44,160 nt of DNA from JASLPR01 sp964496475 (GTDB lineage: Bacteria > Chloroflexota > UBA11872 > VXNJ01). The DNA lies in assembly GCA_964496475.1 (NCBI GenBank), contig CAZBZS010000016.1, positions 1-44,160 on the forward strand. The letters are read 5' to 3'. The stretch's first letter is position 1. Every line of letters begins with the position of its first letter. The position numbers were made by a program, and so were the translations under genes. The notes under the pieces were generated by a model that saw nothing but the letters and a program-made list of their open reading frames with translations, ran no database searches and was not told the origin of the DNA. This document shows positions 34,303 to 42,996 of this stretch, one piece after another.

Positions 34303-35289
34303 CTATTCGTCCGCCGGAGGCGTGGCCACCTCCCCCGGCAAATCGATGTCCGGGGACGCCGACTCGTCGGGCTGATCTTCGATCCGCGGCTCGGCGATGG
34401 CATCGGCGGACGGCGCGTCGGGCTTCGCAGGCGCGGACACACCGACATCGACTCCTGCCGGAGTTGAAACCGCGTCCGGCCCGCCTGGTCCGCCCGGCCC
34501 AACCGGAGTCCGCGGCCGGTCCGGCGAGGTGGGGGTGGGAGTGGAAACCCGCAAATTCAGCGGGAGGATATCCGGGGTCGCCTGACTCAACCCGGCCACC
34601 TCCAGCACGGCCGCGACCCGGGCGCGCAAATCCGATAGCAACTCGTCCTCGTCGGGGTGTATCTGCCCCTCCGAGGTGAGCTCCAACATCTCGCCGAGGG
34701 GCGCCCGGACGATCTCTCCGATTCGGGCAGTCAACTCATCCACGTCGCCATCTAACTGACGTAGCAACACGTCTACCTCCCCGGAAAACACTTTCACGGA
34801 AGTGTCCTGTGGTCCTATGGAGACGGCGAATTCGGCCGCCGGACCATGCATCAGCATGGCGACCTTGCCGGCACGCACCTGGAAGAACACGCCATTGGGG
34901 AGCTCGGGGATGGAAAATAAGATCGTGCCGCTGCGCTGCTCGACCACGATCTCGCGCATGACCGCACCGGCGACCTTGAAGAACCGGCTGAAATCGAGTT
35001 CGGTTCCCCCGGTCAGGAGCAATACGTGCCCGCCGCCGTTCAGGAAATAGGCACGCGAGTCGGTCCCAGCGGCGATCTGATCACCCTCGACCACCTCTAT
35101 CGTGCCGTTGACTTTCTCCGCCCCGGAGTCTCGGCCCCGATCCACGAATACCTGGTCGCCTTCGGCCTGCAAGAGGACCATATCGGGGCTGAGGTCCGGA
35201 GTTTCAACGGTTCCGCAGGCGGCCAGGTGGAGTGCGAGCGCCAGGCCGGCGAGCCACGGTCGCGCCGACCGAAAGCAGTCCCTAATCAT
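34303..35289 (-). CDS. FecR-domain lipoprotein with proline-rich tail
   Basis: A 328-residue exported lipoprotein. The signal peptide ends with lipobox LAAC (Cys25). The next part resembles a FecR domain: VNGTIEVVEGDQIAAGTDSR followed by LTGGTELDFSRFF, then a beta-rich region VFFQVRAGKVAMLMHGPAAE and DTSVKVFSGEVDVLL. The last 90 residues are Pro/Gly/Asp-rich, including a short collagen-like GPGGPGGP stretch, likely a surface spacer. FecR-type domains often sense or display at the envelope; here there is no sigma factor or TonB receptor nearby, so signalling is not supported. Confidence 0.75.
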   Translation of the reverse strand: MIRDCFRSARPWLAGLALALHLAACGTVETPDLSPDMVLLQAEGDQVFVDRGRDSGAEKVNGTIEVVEGDQIAAGTDSRAYFLNGGGHVLLLTGGTELDFSRFFKVAGAVMREIVVEQRSGTILFSIPELPNGVFFQVRAGKVAMLMHGPAAEFAVSIGPQDTSVKVFSGEVDVLLRQLDGDVDELTARIGEIVRAPLGEMLELTSEGQIHPDEDELLSDLRARVAAVLEVAGLSQATPDILPLNLRVSTPTPTSPDRPRTPVGPGGPGGPDAVSTPAGVDVGVSAPAKPDAPSADAIAEPRIEDQPDESASPDIDLPGEVATPPADE

Positions 35290-35465
35290 CGCGGGGCATC
35301 GTACTTATCAGGCGCAGATCGTGCTCTCCCTCTGGCGGTTGAAGGTCGTGCAGTCGGTGTTTGCAGCCGCCGCCGGCGCCGGACGCCCGGCCTCGCCCGG
35401 TGCTCCGGTCCGCTGTCTGATTCATACTAGTCGCGTCAACGCGCAGAAACAGGGAGATCGCAGGC

Positions 35466-35645
35466 ATGGCGCGACGGCCCATTATCACGCGCATCGAGAC
35501 CTTTGAGTTCACCGTCGAGCTGCGGGGAATCGCGGTCGGCGCGAACCTCCCGGGAGTTCTGGCTCAGGAGGACAACGTCATCCGACCTAAGCGCTGCGCC
35601 ATCCGCCTCGACATCGATCTGGGCGTGAGCATCAGACCGTCGGTC
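35466..35645 (+). pseudogene. Truncated N-terminus of an enolase-superfamily (mandelate racemase-like) gene
   Basis: ATG 35466 with AGGGAGA upstream opens RPIITRIETFEFTVELRG and later RCAIRLDIDLGVS. This is the normal N-terminal capping domain of mandelate racemase/muconate lactonizing enzymes (ITRIETF...AIRIxTDxGVxG). After about 58 residues the similarity stops, and the frame runs into the antisense strand of the tupC gene until 35834. The barrel with its catalytic residues is absent. It is a stump from a deletion or rearrangement rather than a working gene. Confidence 0.6.
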
Positions 35646-35747
35646 AGGTTTTCGAGTCGTAGGCTGGCACAACCGGTTCCGTTGAGCCTGATGATGGCGC
35701 GGCCCGTGGCCGCACGTCCGCTGGTAGCTCAAAATGGTCTGTGGCCG

Positions 35748-36833
35748 CTAGCGCTCGATCAGATGTGCGGCGCTGGCTTTGAAGGAAGCGACGACTTCCA
35801 CCCCCGGCCGCAGGCCCAACTCGTCCGTCGATAGCCGGGTGATGTAGGCGACTAGGCGAAAGCCGCAGTCGACCTCCACCCGCACCTGCGAACCGTGGGG
35901 CGTAACCGCCGCGATCGTGCCGGCGAACGCGTTGCGGACGCTGGTGTTGGTCTCGGCCGATTTGGCCAGGGCAACGTCCTCCGGCCGCATGCAGAGATGC
36001 ACATCCGTCCCCATCGGCGTGTCGTCCACCACCTGCACCTCATGCTGGCCGGCCCGCACGTGCGCCACCCCATCTTCCGTGCTCACCACGGCGGCCGGGA
36101 TAACGTTTTCCACACCGATGAACTCCGCCACCCGGGCGTCCACCGGCTTGCCGAAGACCTCTTCGGGCGGACCCTGCTGGGCGATCTTGCCGTCGATCAG
36201 CACGGCCAGCTCGTCGCTGATCGTGAGTGCCTCGACCCGGTCGTGGGTCACGAACAGGGTGGCTCCGGCGGTCTCGCGCAGGATGGAGGCGGTCTCGCGC
36301 AGCAATTGCTCGCGGGTGGGCACGTCCAAGGCCGAGAAAGGTTCGTCCAGGAGGAGAAGCTCGGGCTCCAAAACGAACGCGCGAGCCAGGCTGGTCCGCT
36401 GGGCTTCTCCGGCCGAGAGCGTGTGTACAGCCCGATCGGCCAGTTTGCCAATCTGCAAACGCTCCATCCATTGCCGCGCACGCCTCTCCGCTTCCTTTCT
36501 GTCCACGCCGCGGATGCGCAGACCGGCGAGGACGTTCTTCAGTACGGATCCGCTTAACAGCAGAGGGGCTTGAAACACCGTCCCCATTCGCCGTCGCAGC
36601 AGTTTGCGATCCGATTTCCGGGTGATGTTCTGGCCGAATAACCGAAGGCTTCCCGCTTCGGGGGTTCGCAAAAGACCCAGTACCTGCACCAGGGTGCTCT
36701 TGCCGGAGCCGTTGGGCCCCATCACCGTGAGGACGCGCCCGGGCTCCAGCCGGATAGAGTCCACATCCAGGGCGATCTCGCCGTTGAATCCGACCAGCAG
36801 GTCCCGGCCTTCAGCTATCGGATCGTCAACCAT
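35748..36833 (-). CDS. tupC: Tungstate/molybdate ABC transporter, ATP-binding protein
   Basis: ATPase of an oxyanion importer. ABC motifs are Walker A MGPNGSGKSTL (about 38-48), Q-loop VFQAPLLL, signature LSAGEAQRTSLARA, Walker B LLLLDEPFSALD and H-loop FVTHD. The C-terminal 120 residues form TOBE/Mop-like domains (HLCMRPEDVALAKS, AGTIAAVTPHGSQVRVEVDCG), typical of molybdate/tungstate/sulfate transport ATPases and sometimes anion-sensing. It overlaps the permease gene by 8 bases. Tungstate is inferred from the neighbouring TupA-type binding protein. Confidence 0.87.
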   Translation of the reverse strand: MVDDPIAEGRDLLVGFNGEIALDVDSIRLEPGRVLTVMGPNGSGKSTLVQVLGLLRTPEAGSLRLFGQNITRKSDRKLLRRRMGTVFQAPLLLSGSVLKNVLAGLRIRGVDRKEAERRARQWMERLQIGKLADRAVHTLSAGEAQRTSLARAFVLEPELLLLDEPFSALDVPTREQLLRETASILRETAGATLFVTHDRVEALTISDELAVLIDGKIAQQGPPEEVFGKPVDARVAEFIGVENVIPAAVVSTEDGVAHVRAGQHEVQVVDDTPMGTDVHLCMRPEDVALAKSAETNTSVRNAFAGTIAAVTPHGSQVRVEVDCGFRLVAYITRLSTDELGLRPGVEVVASFKASAAHLIER

Positions 36834-37530
36834 TTCGCCGGAATGCCCGCTGCTGCGACCGGGTCAGGATCATGGTCACGGCCAGGATTATCAAAACCAG
36901 CAAGATTGAGAGCGCGATGGCCACCTCGAACCTCCCCTTGCTGACTTCGAGGACGGTGGCGGTGGTGAGCACGCGCGTGTGCCCGGCGATATTGCCGCCA
37001 ACCATCATGGAGGCGCCGACTTCGGAGATGGCGGCGCCGAATCCGGCCATCGCCACCGCCAGCAGGGACAGCCGGACCTCCTGCATCAATAGCAAGAGCG
37101 ATTGCCAGCGCGAGGCGCCCAGAGCACTGATCTGTAAGCGGAGGGCGGGATCGATCTGCTGCATGGCCGCCACCGAGAGCGCTATGACCACCGGGAGCGC
37201 GATCACGACCTGCCCGATCACGATCGCCGCCGGAGTGTAGATGAGACCCAGGAATCCCAGCACACCGCTTCGCCAGAGCAGGATCGACACCACCAGTCCC
37301 ACCACCACGGGCGGCGTGCCCATGCCAGCGTTTACCACCCCCACAGCCGCCCGCCGCCCCCGAAACCGGCTAAATGCGAGCCAGGTTCCCACCGGCACGC
37401 CGATGGCCAGCGCGATCAGGGTAGCCAGGCCGGAGACTTCAATGGTCAGCAACGCGATCTGAAATACTTCCGAGTTCAGACTCGTCAGCAGCCGCCAGGC
37501 TTCCACCAGTCCACCGGTCAGTAACTCCAT
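36826..37530 (-). CDS. tupB: Tungstate ABC transporter permease
   Basis: A 234-residue permease with about five membrane spans. The EAA loop that docks the ATPase is ALGASRWQSLLLLMQEVRLS, followed by AGFGAAISEVGASMMVGGNI, which is characteristic of TupB-type permeases. GGAG lies ahead of ATG 37530. It sits 23 bases after the binding-protein gene and overlaps tupC by 8 bases, a complete tupA-tupB-tupC operon. Confidence 0.88.
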   Translation of the reverse strand: MELLTGGLVEAWRLLTSLNSEVFQIALLTIEVSGLATLIALAIGVPVGTWLAFSRFRGRRAAVGVVNAGMGTPPVVVGLVVSILLWRSGVLGFLGLIYTPAAIVIGQVVIALPVVIALSVAAMQQIDPALRLQISALGASRWQSLLLLMQEVRLSLLAVAMAGFGAAISEVGASMMVGGNIAGHTRVLTTATVLEVSKGRFEVAIALSILLVLIILAVTMILTRSQQRAFRRNG

Positions 37531-37553
37531 CGCCTACGCTCCTCGCTCCCGAG

Positions 37554-38426
37554 TCAGCATTTCGGGCAAGCATCGGGGAAGAACAGCGGCTGGCCAAACT
37601 CTTCCATCCCGAATTTCGCGATTTCACGCTGGGTCTCCTGCTGTACCAAGAACTCGGCAAAAGCCGTCGCGCCAGCCTCGTTCAGGGAGATGCCGTCGGG
37701 AGGTTCGACCTCGATTACGTGATAGATGTTGAGCAGCCGCTCGTCGCCCTGCGAGAGGATCTCTAATTCCAATGTGCCCGAGAGCACCAGGAAGGTGGCC
37801 CGGTCGGACAGTGTGTAAGCGGCCTTCTGGGAGGCGATTGTCAGGCTGGCGCCCATCCCCTGGCCGCTTTCCTGATACCAGGTTGCGTCCTCCGGTAATT
37901 CACCGGCTTCCGCCCACAGGGCGCGCTCGCGGGCGTGCGTGCCCGAGTTGTCGCCGCGACTGATGAATAACGACTCCGACCCGGCGATGTCAGCCAGCGC
38001 GGCGGCGGCATCGGCTGTCCCGGCCACTCCGGCCGGATCGCCCGTCGGTCCCAGCAGGACGAAATCGTTGTGCATAATCTGGCGCCGGACCCGGCCGTGC
38101 CCGCCGTCCATGTACGCCACTTCGGCGTCGGGGGAATGCACCAGAAGTACGTCGGCGTCGCCGCGCTCGCCCATCCGCAGGGCAGCCCCGGAGCCAACGG
38201 CAATCACCTTCACCGAGTAGCCGGTTTGCTCTTCGAACATCGGCACCAGCACGTCGAGGAGGCCGCTGTTGTCGGTGCTGGTGGTGGTCGCCATAATCAC
38301 GACTCCGCGCTCGGGCGCACAGGCCGCCAGCGCCAGCAGCGCGAAGACCAACACCAACAGATTTCGAACGGTGGAAATAACCGGAATCCTCCCTCGTATT
38401 GCACGCCGGTGCGACACCATAACCAA
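37554..38426 (-). CDS. tupA: Tungstate-binding lipoprotein of ABC transporter (TupA-like)
   Basis: Captures the oxyanion outside the membrane. The lipobox ALAAC marks a lipoprotein anchor. The mature part opens with the TupA hallmark IMATTTSTDNSGLLDVL, then VIAVGSGAALRMGERGDADV, HNDFVLLGP, ISRGDNSGTHARE and a helix-rich end. TTTS is the anion site shared by TupA proteins and separates them from ModA. The given start is TTG 38426; ATG 38420 is in frame. Neither has a ribosome site, while GGGAGG sits 9 bases before an ATT at 38378 that would give ISTVRNLLVLVFALLALAAC, an ideal short signal peptide. The start is therefore unsettled. Supplies tungsten for aldehyde ferredoxin oxidoreductase or formate dehydrogenase type enzymes, none of which is in the window. 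Confidence 0.88.
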   Translation of the reverse strand: MVMVSHRRAIRGRIPVISTVRNLLVLVFALLALAACAPERGVVIMATTTSTDNSGLLDVLVPMFEEQTGYSVKVIAVGSGAALRMGERGDADVLLVHSPDAEVAYMDGGHGRVRRQIMHNDFVLLGPTGDPAGVAGTADAAAALADIAGSESLFISRGDNSGTHARERALWAEAGELPEDATWYQESGQGMGASLTIASQKAAYTLSDRATFLVLSGTLELEILSQGDERLLNIYHVIEVEPPDGISLNEAGATAFAEFLVQQETQREIAKFGMEEFGQPLFFPDACPKC

Positions 38427-38531
38427 TACTACGACCGCTGCCCATTGAATACGATCCCGGTGCGCCGGGGCGGCATGCCTCCGGATTATTTCCGGACACT
38501 GATGCGCCCCATCGCGGACGTCGAATTCGGC

Positions 38532-39401
38532 CTAGAGCGAGATGCCGGTGTAGCCGCAGTCGCGGACCCGATAAAGGTAGCCGCTGCCGGCGGTGATATA
38601 GAGATCGGCGAGGTCCTCGCCACCGAAACACAGATTCGTGGGGAAATCGCCTTCGAGAGTATGAGTCTCGACCACTCTACCCAAATCCTCGAATACGTAG
38701 ATGAGCGGACCGGGGCCGTCGGTCGTCCAACCGGCGGCAGCCAGGAGGAGACCGTCGGCGGTTACCTTCAGGCCGTCAGCGCCGCGAGCGGGAGCGAAAT
38801 TGTGCAATACACGGTGCTCGCCTAGCGTACCGTCAGTCAGTACCGGATAAGCCCGCAGTTCGCGCTTACGGCCCTCGCTGTAGTCGCTCTGGGCGACGTA
38901 GAGGGTCTTCCCGTCCGGAGAAAATGCCAGACCGTTTGGTCGGGTCGTGTCGAAGGTCATTCGCTCGATATGTGAGTGGTTGCCATGGGGCGTGAGGCGG
39001 AAGATCGATTCGTGATCCAGCTCCATGTCGTCCCGGTCCTGGCCGTAGCGCGGGTCCGTGAACCAGAGCCGGCCCTGTTGGTCCATCACCAGATCGTTCG
39101 GGCTATTCAGGAGTTTGCCTTCAAAATCGTCCACGATGGTCTCTGCCCGACCCTCAGTAAACAAAATCAGCGATACGCGCCGCGCGCCGGACTCACAACA
39201 GAGGAGCTGGCCGGCCTCCGTCCACAGGAGACCGTTGCCGTTGTTGGTGCCTTCGTAGAATACATCGATCGCGCCGGTGAGCGGATCGAATCGCATCACC
39301 CGATGGGTCGCCATATCCACGAAGAGCAGCATCGAGCCGGTCCACTGCGGTCCTTCCGTGAACCCCCAGGGGCCCGAGACCTTCTCTACGTTCCAGCTCA
39401 T
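38532..39401 (-). CDS. SMP-30/gluconolactonase family protein
   Basis: A 289-residue six-bladed beta-propeller lactonase. Metal-site residues expected from the family are in GFTEGPQW (Glu), NSPNDLVMDQQGRLWFTD (Asn) and GADGLKVTADG (Asp). Other marker blocks are RPNGLAFSPDGKTLYV and LCFGGEDLADLYIT. ATG 39401 is certain because AGGAGGTGAT lies 1-10 bases ahead. Predicted to hydrolyse a sugar or other lactone in catabolism. It is followed upstream by an MDR dehydrogenase in the same direction (25-base gap), so oxidation to a lactone and its hydrolysis may be consecutive steps. Confidence 0.9.
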   Translation of the reverse strand: MSWNVEKVSGPWGFTEGPQWTGSMLLFVDMATHRVMRFDPLTGAIDVFYEGTNNGNGLLWTEAGQLLCCESGARRVSLILFTEGRAETIVDDFEGKLLNSPNDLVMDQQGRLWFTDPRYGQDRDDMELDHESIFRLTPHGNHSHIERMTFDTTRPNGLAFSPDGKTLYVAQSDYSEGRKRELRAYPVLTDGTLGEHRVLHNFAPARGADGLKVTADGLLLAAAGWTTDGPGPLIYVFEDLGRVVETHTLEGDFPTNLCFGGEDLADLYITAGSGYLYRVRDCGYTGISL

Positions 39402-39426
39402 GATCACCTCCTACCGTGAGCGCCCG

Positions 39427-40440
39427 CTACTCGTCCCAGCGCAGGTACATACCCAGGATCTCGCCGGGACGGTCGAGCATCATTTGAAAGGCTTCCGGGG
39501 CCTGGTCAACGTGCCAGTCGTGGGTGATAAGGTCCGTTACATTCAGCCGCTTTTCCGCCAGCATCCCCAGGATTTCCCGCGTGCCAGCCACGTCGAACCC
39601 ACAGGGAAACGTCATGGTCAATCGCCGGTGATGGGCTTCGTCGAAATCGATCTCGATGGGGTCCACGAAGTATCCCTGCATGCAGATCTTGCCCGGTTTT
39701 TCGGAGTCGTTGCAGGCCCCGCGCACGGCTTCCAGCATCATGGGCATTGTGTCGCTGCGGCCGGTACATTCCACGATGATGTCGGCGCCGGCGGCCTGCT
39801 CGGCGTGCACCGCCACCACGACATCTTCGGTCGATGAGTTGATGGCCACATCGGCGCTGACCTTCCCGGAAAGCTCCACGCGGCTGTCAAGGATGTCCGC
39901 CGTCATCACCCTTGCCCCCTTGTCCCGGTAGAGTTGCGCGGCCATCTGGCCGATCATCCCTTGGCCCAGCACCAGCACCAGGTCGCCGGCCCGCGGTTCG
40001 GTGAGATTACGACCCACCACCGGAGTGGAGGTGACGCCACCCATGCTCGCCTCGATGTCGCTTACGCCGTCCGGGATCGCGGCCACCATGGCGGCGTCGT
40101 GACAGCCGAATCCGGTGTAGTTGCCCGCTACCGGGCCGATGGGATCGCCGGCTTCGAGCCGGGTGCGATTGAGGCCGACGAAGACTCGGTCGCCCTCATT
40201 CAACGAGTCCACTCCCGGCCCGACTTCGTCCACCACCCCCACCCGCTGATAGCCGTAGGTCGTGGGGTAACGATCCTGCACGCCGCGATAGAGGCCGCGG
40301 ATCATCCAGCCGTCCGTACCCACGCTGATGCCAGTCACTGTCGTCCGCACCAGCACCTCGCCGGCGTCGGGTCTCGGTACGTTAACCTCGCCGACCTCGA
40401 CCCGGCCGACCCCGGAAAAAATCACCGCTTTGATTCGCAT
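39427..40440 (-). CDS. Medium-chain dehydrogenase/reductase without zinc ligands
   Basis: A 337-residue NAD(P)-dependent MDR protein. The GroES-like catalytic domain has GISVGTDGWMIRG and YGYQRVGVVDEVGPGV, positions where zinc alcohol dehydrogenases have Cys and GHE; the structural four-cysteine lobe is also missing. The Rossmann domain has LVLVLGQGMIGQMAAQLYRD. The pattern is closest to BchC-like or ketose-reductase-like MDR members, as far as can be told by eye. Substrate unknown. It is co-oriented with the SMP-30 lactonase gene, suggesting a shared sugar-oxidation pathway. ATG 40440 diverges from nth. Confidence 0.82.
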   Translation of the reverse strand: MRIKAVIFSGVGRVEVGEVNVPRPDAGEVLVRTTVTGISVGTDGWMIRGLYRGVQDRYPTTYGYQRVGVVDEVGPGVDSLNEGDRVFVGLNRTRLEAGDPIGPVAGNYTGFGCHDAAMVAAIPDGVSDIEASMGGVTSTPVVGRNLTEPRAGDLVLVLGQGMIGQMAAQLYRDKGARVMTADILDSRVELSGKVSADVAINSSTEDVVVAVHAEQAAGADIIVECTGRSDTMPMMLEAVRGACNDSEKPGKICMQGYFVDPIEIDFDEAHHRRLTMTFPCGFDVAGTREILGMLAEKRLNVTDLITHDWHVDQAPEAFQMMLDRPGEILGMYLRWDE

Positions 40441-40488
40441 TTACACCCGCCGATCTCACTCCCGCGAATCCCACGACAGGAAGGCAGT

Positions 40489-41244
40489 ATGCTCGGCTGG
40501 AAGCACGATCGCAATAACGGATTTTTCATGGCAAAAGCGACGGCCCGGCGAGGAAAGAAGCCGGCGACGAAGAAATTCAAGGCTCGCTCGTGGCGCGAAT
40601 CCAAAGCCACCCGGCGCGAGCGCGTCGCCGAGATCGTCCGCCGCCTGCACGACCTTTATCCCGATGCGGACTGCGCCCTCAGCTACTCGTCACCGTGGGA
40701 ATTGCTGGTGGCCACGATCCTCTCGGCCCAGTGCACCGACGAGCGCGTCAACAAGGAAACCCCCGCCCTGTTTGCCCGCTATCCGACCATCAAGGCGATG
40801 GCCGCGGCCGGGCAGGAGGAGATGGAGGAGATGGTGCGGCGGACGGGCTTCTTCCGCAACAAGGCGCGAGCCATCCGTGAGGCGGCAGCGGCGATCGTGG
40901 AAGACTTTCGCGGTGAACTTCCGCGAGATTTGGACCAGCTCCTCACCCTGCGCGGGGTGGCCCGCAAGACCGCCAACGTCGTCCTAGGCACGGCCTTTGG
41001 CATCCCGTCGGGCGTCGTCGTCGACACCCACATCGGTCGTCTGAGTCAGCGCCTGGGACTCACCAAAGAGAAAAGCCCGGAGAAGATCGAGCAAGTGCTG
41101 ATGGAGCTGATCGACCGGGATGAGTGGATCTTCACCGGCCACGCCATCATCTGGCACGGCCGCCAGGTCTGTGACGCCCGCAAGCCGCTCTGTTCCGAGT
41201 GCCGCCTGAGCGATCTTTGCCCATCGTCGATCGCCGCGGATTAA
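40489..41244 (+). CDS. nth: Endonuclease III (DNA glycosylase/AP lyase)
   Basis: Removes oxidised pyrimidines and nicks the abasic site in base-excision repair. Helix-hairpin-helix LTLRGVARKTANVVLG carries catalytic Lys160, and VVVDTHIGRLSQRLGL carries Asp179. The [4Fe-4S] cluster motif is Cys228-x6-Cys235-x2-Cys238-x5-Cys244. An N-terminal extension of about 45 residues is rich in Lys/Arg (ATARRGKKPATKKFKARSWR) and may help DNA binding. ATG 40489 has AGGAAGG 4 bases ahead; ATG 40528 is a weaker alternative. The longer open frame upstream is antisense to the MDR gene. Confidence 0.96.
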   Translation: MLGWKHDRNNGFFMAKATARRGKKPATKKFKARSWRESKATRRERVAEIVRRLHDLYPDADCALSYSSPWELLVATILSAQCTDERVNKETPALFARYPTIKAMAAAGQEEMEEMVRRTGFFRNKARAIREAAAAIVEDFRGELPRDLDQLLTLRGVARKTANVVLGTAFGIPSGVVVDTHIGRLSQRLGLTKEKSPEKIEQVLMELIDRDEWIFTGHAIIWHGRQVCDARKPLCSECRLSDLCPSSIAAD

Positions 41245-41254
41245 GAAGCACTCC

Positions 41255-42157
41255 ATGCTCGTCTTGCTGACCGGGGCAAGCGGCTATATCGGTCGCCGGC
41301 TGACTCCGGCCCTGGTCGAAGCCAGGCACGAGGTGTGGGGCTTGTCTCGCAATCCGGCCTCCGCCCACTTCGACCCGACGATCGCTCGAACGTTTCCATG
41401 GCAGCCGCTCTCAGAGCCGCCTCCGGCCGAAGCCATGGCCGGGGTCGACGCCGTTATCCATTTGGCCGGGGAGTCCGTGCGAGGGCGCTGGAATCCCCGG
41501 AAAAAGCAGGCCATTCGCGATTCCCGCGTCACAGGCACCGCCAATCTGGTCGCCGGAATTCTCGCCGTTGATCCTCGCCCAACGACCCTCATTTCCGCCA
41601 GCGCCATGGGCTACTACGGACTCGACACCGGCGACGAACTTATGACTGAAGACTCCTCACCCGGGTCTGACTTTCTGGCCGACGTCGGCGCCGGCTGGGA
41701 GGCGGCGACCGATCCCGCCGTCGCCGCCGGACTCCGAGCTGCGTTGTTGCGCACGTCGCTAATCCTCGGCGACGAGGGCGCCCTGCCGGCCCTGCTGCCA
41801 TCGGCGCGGCTGGGCCTGGGCGGACCCATCGCCGGCGGCCGCCAGTGGTGGTCGTGGGTCCACCAGGACGACCTGATCGGGCTGGTCCTCCACGCGCTGA
41901 CGAACGACTCGTTGAGCGGCCCGTTGAACGTCACCGCCCCCGAAGCGGTACGCCAGCGCGAATTCGCCCGGGTGCTGGGTCGAGTGCTGCGACGACCGGC
42001 CATCATGCCAATGCCGGGATTCGCCATGCGATTGCTGATCGGCGAGTTCGCGGAGGGCATCATCCACGGACCCCGGCTGTCATCCGGCAAGGCCATCGAG
42101 TCCGGCTACACCTTCAAGTTCCCCGAATTAGACCCTGCCCTGCGAGACCTGCTCTAG
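41255..42157 (+). CDS. TIGR01777-family NAD-dependent epimerase/dehydratase-like protein
   Basis: A 300-residue extended short-chain dehydrogenase of the YfcH/SDR39U1 type. LLTGASGYIGRRLTPALV is the nucleotide-binding loop; AGVDAVIHLAGESVRGRWNPRKK and SASAMGYYGLDTGDE are diagnostic of the family; the C-terminus has WSWVHQDDLIGLVLHAL, GPLNVTAPEAVRQREFARVL and a DUF1731-like end YTFKFPELDPALRDLL. The physiological role of the family is unclear. It starts 10 bases after nth and is likely co-transcribed. Confidence 0.9.
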   Translation: MLVLLTGASGYIGRRLTPALVEARHEVWGLSRNPASAHFDPTIARTFPWQPLSEPPPAEAMAGVDAVIHLAGESVRGRWNPRKKQAIRDSRVTGTANLVAGILAVDPRPTTLISASAMGYYGLDTGDELMTEDSSPGSDFLADVGAGWEAATDPAVAAGLRAALLRTSLILGDEGALPALLPSARLGLGGPIAGGRQWWSWVHQDDLIGLVLHALTNDSLSGPLNVTAPEAVRQREFARVLGRVLRRPAIMPMPGFAMRLLIGEFAEGIIHGPRLSSGKAIESGYTFKFPELDPALRDLL

Positions 42158-42254
42158 ACGCCGCAGCCCGGCACGAAGTGGCCTTTTGGTCGGGGCGGGG
42201 CGCCGCATTGCCTAGAATCCACTGAACACAGCCAGTCCACCCGCCGGAGGACCC

Positions 42255-42578
42255 ATGCCAACCGCCAACATCGACGCCGCCTCGAAGTTCTCTCCCGAGA
42301 AGATGCAGAAGAACTCGCTATTCGCCAGCGAGCAGCTTTTCTGCGACGTGTACTGCCTGGAGCCCGGCCAGGAGCAGCGCGTGCATGCCCACGACGTCTC
42401 GGACAAGATTTACTACGTCCTCGAGGGCCGCGGGATCTTCACTCTGGGCGAAGATTCAAGCGAACAGACCGCCGGTGATGTCGTCCACGCTCCCGCCGGT
42501 GTTGAGCACGGCGTCGCGAATCAGTCCAACTCCCGTCTCCGCTGCCTAGTCGTCATGGCCCCACCGCCGGGGCACTAG
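42255..42578 (+). CDS. Single-domain cupin protein
   Basis: A 107-residue cupin. Motif 1 is QRVHAHDVSDKIYYVLEGRG with two metal-binding histidines and an acidic position, and motif 2 is DVVHAPAGVEHGVANQS with the final histidine. GGAGG lies 7 bases before ATG 42255. It may be a sugar isomerase, dioxygenase or simple binding protein; not assignable. Its stop overlaps the stop of a second cupin gene on the other strand (CTAG, 42575-42578). Confidence 0.85.
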   Translation: MPTANIDAASKFSPEKMQKNSLFASEQLFCDVYCLEPGQEQRVHAHDVSDKIYYVLEGRGIFTLGEDSSEQTAGDVVHAPAGVEHGVANQSNSRLRCLVVMAPPPGH

Positions 42579-42985
42579 TCCCCCGGGGCGAGCTCCCGGT
42601 GCAGGTCCAGGACCACCGTGTCCGAATTGTCCGCCGGGTAGGGCGGGGCGGTGATGAAGAGCACCCGCGCGGCCACATCGCCGGCGCAGCTGAACTCCAG
42701 CGATTCGCCCGGCAAGGTCACGACAGCCTGGCCGGTGACTAGCCGCAGCGATCTCGCTGCGCCGGTCTCCACGTCGAACGAAAGCACATCGACCTCCCCG
42801 CCCACGACGTAGGTGATCTGCTCGATTGTCCTATGAGCATGGACTCGATACCGCGCTCCGGGCTCGATCCGGCCTTCGGCCATGTCCATGTTGCGGGAGA
42901 GAGCCAGGTCGAACGGCCGCACCGGGATTCCATCCGAGGCGGCGAACTCGGCCCCGGCCCTTCTGACGATCAGCGTCGCGCTCAT
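42575..42985 (-). CDS. Second cupin-fold protein, tail-to-tail with the first
   Basis: A 136-residue protein with a degenerate cupin barrel: RYRVHAHRTIEQITYVVGGE is cupin motif 1 (His-x-His with Glu/Gln), but motif 2 (VTGQAVVTLPGESLEFSCAG) lacks the usual histidine. A C-terminal tail (PPYPADNSDTVVLDLHRELA) follows. ATG 42985 was chosen because GGGGGAGG lies 3 bases ahead; the open frame above it runs through the direct-repeat region and is not coding. Metal binding may be partial. It diverges from the SDR gene. Confidence 0.78.
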   Translation of the reverse strand: MSATLIVRRAGAEFAASDGIPVRPFDLALSRNMDMAEGRIEPGARYRVHAHRTIEQITYVVGGEVDVLSFDVETGAARSLRLVTGQAVVTLPGESLEFSCAGDVAARVLFITAPPYPADNSDTVVLDLHRELAPGD

Positions 42986-42996
42986 GCTCCTCCCCC

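Noticed and set aside
38480..38496. TCCGGA-TTATT-TCCGGA hairpin downstream of the SMP-30 gene
   Set aside because: Stem possible, but no U tract in the minus direction and it lies 36 bases past the stop; too weak to call a terminator.
39934..40488. Long N-terminal extension of the nth frame
   Set aside because: Antisense to the MDR dehydrogenase gene; AGGAAGG precedes ATG 40489.
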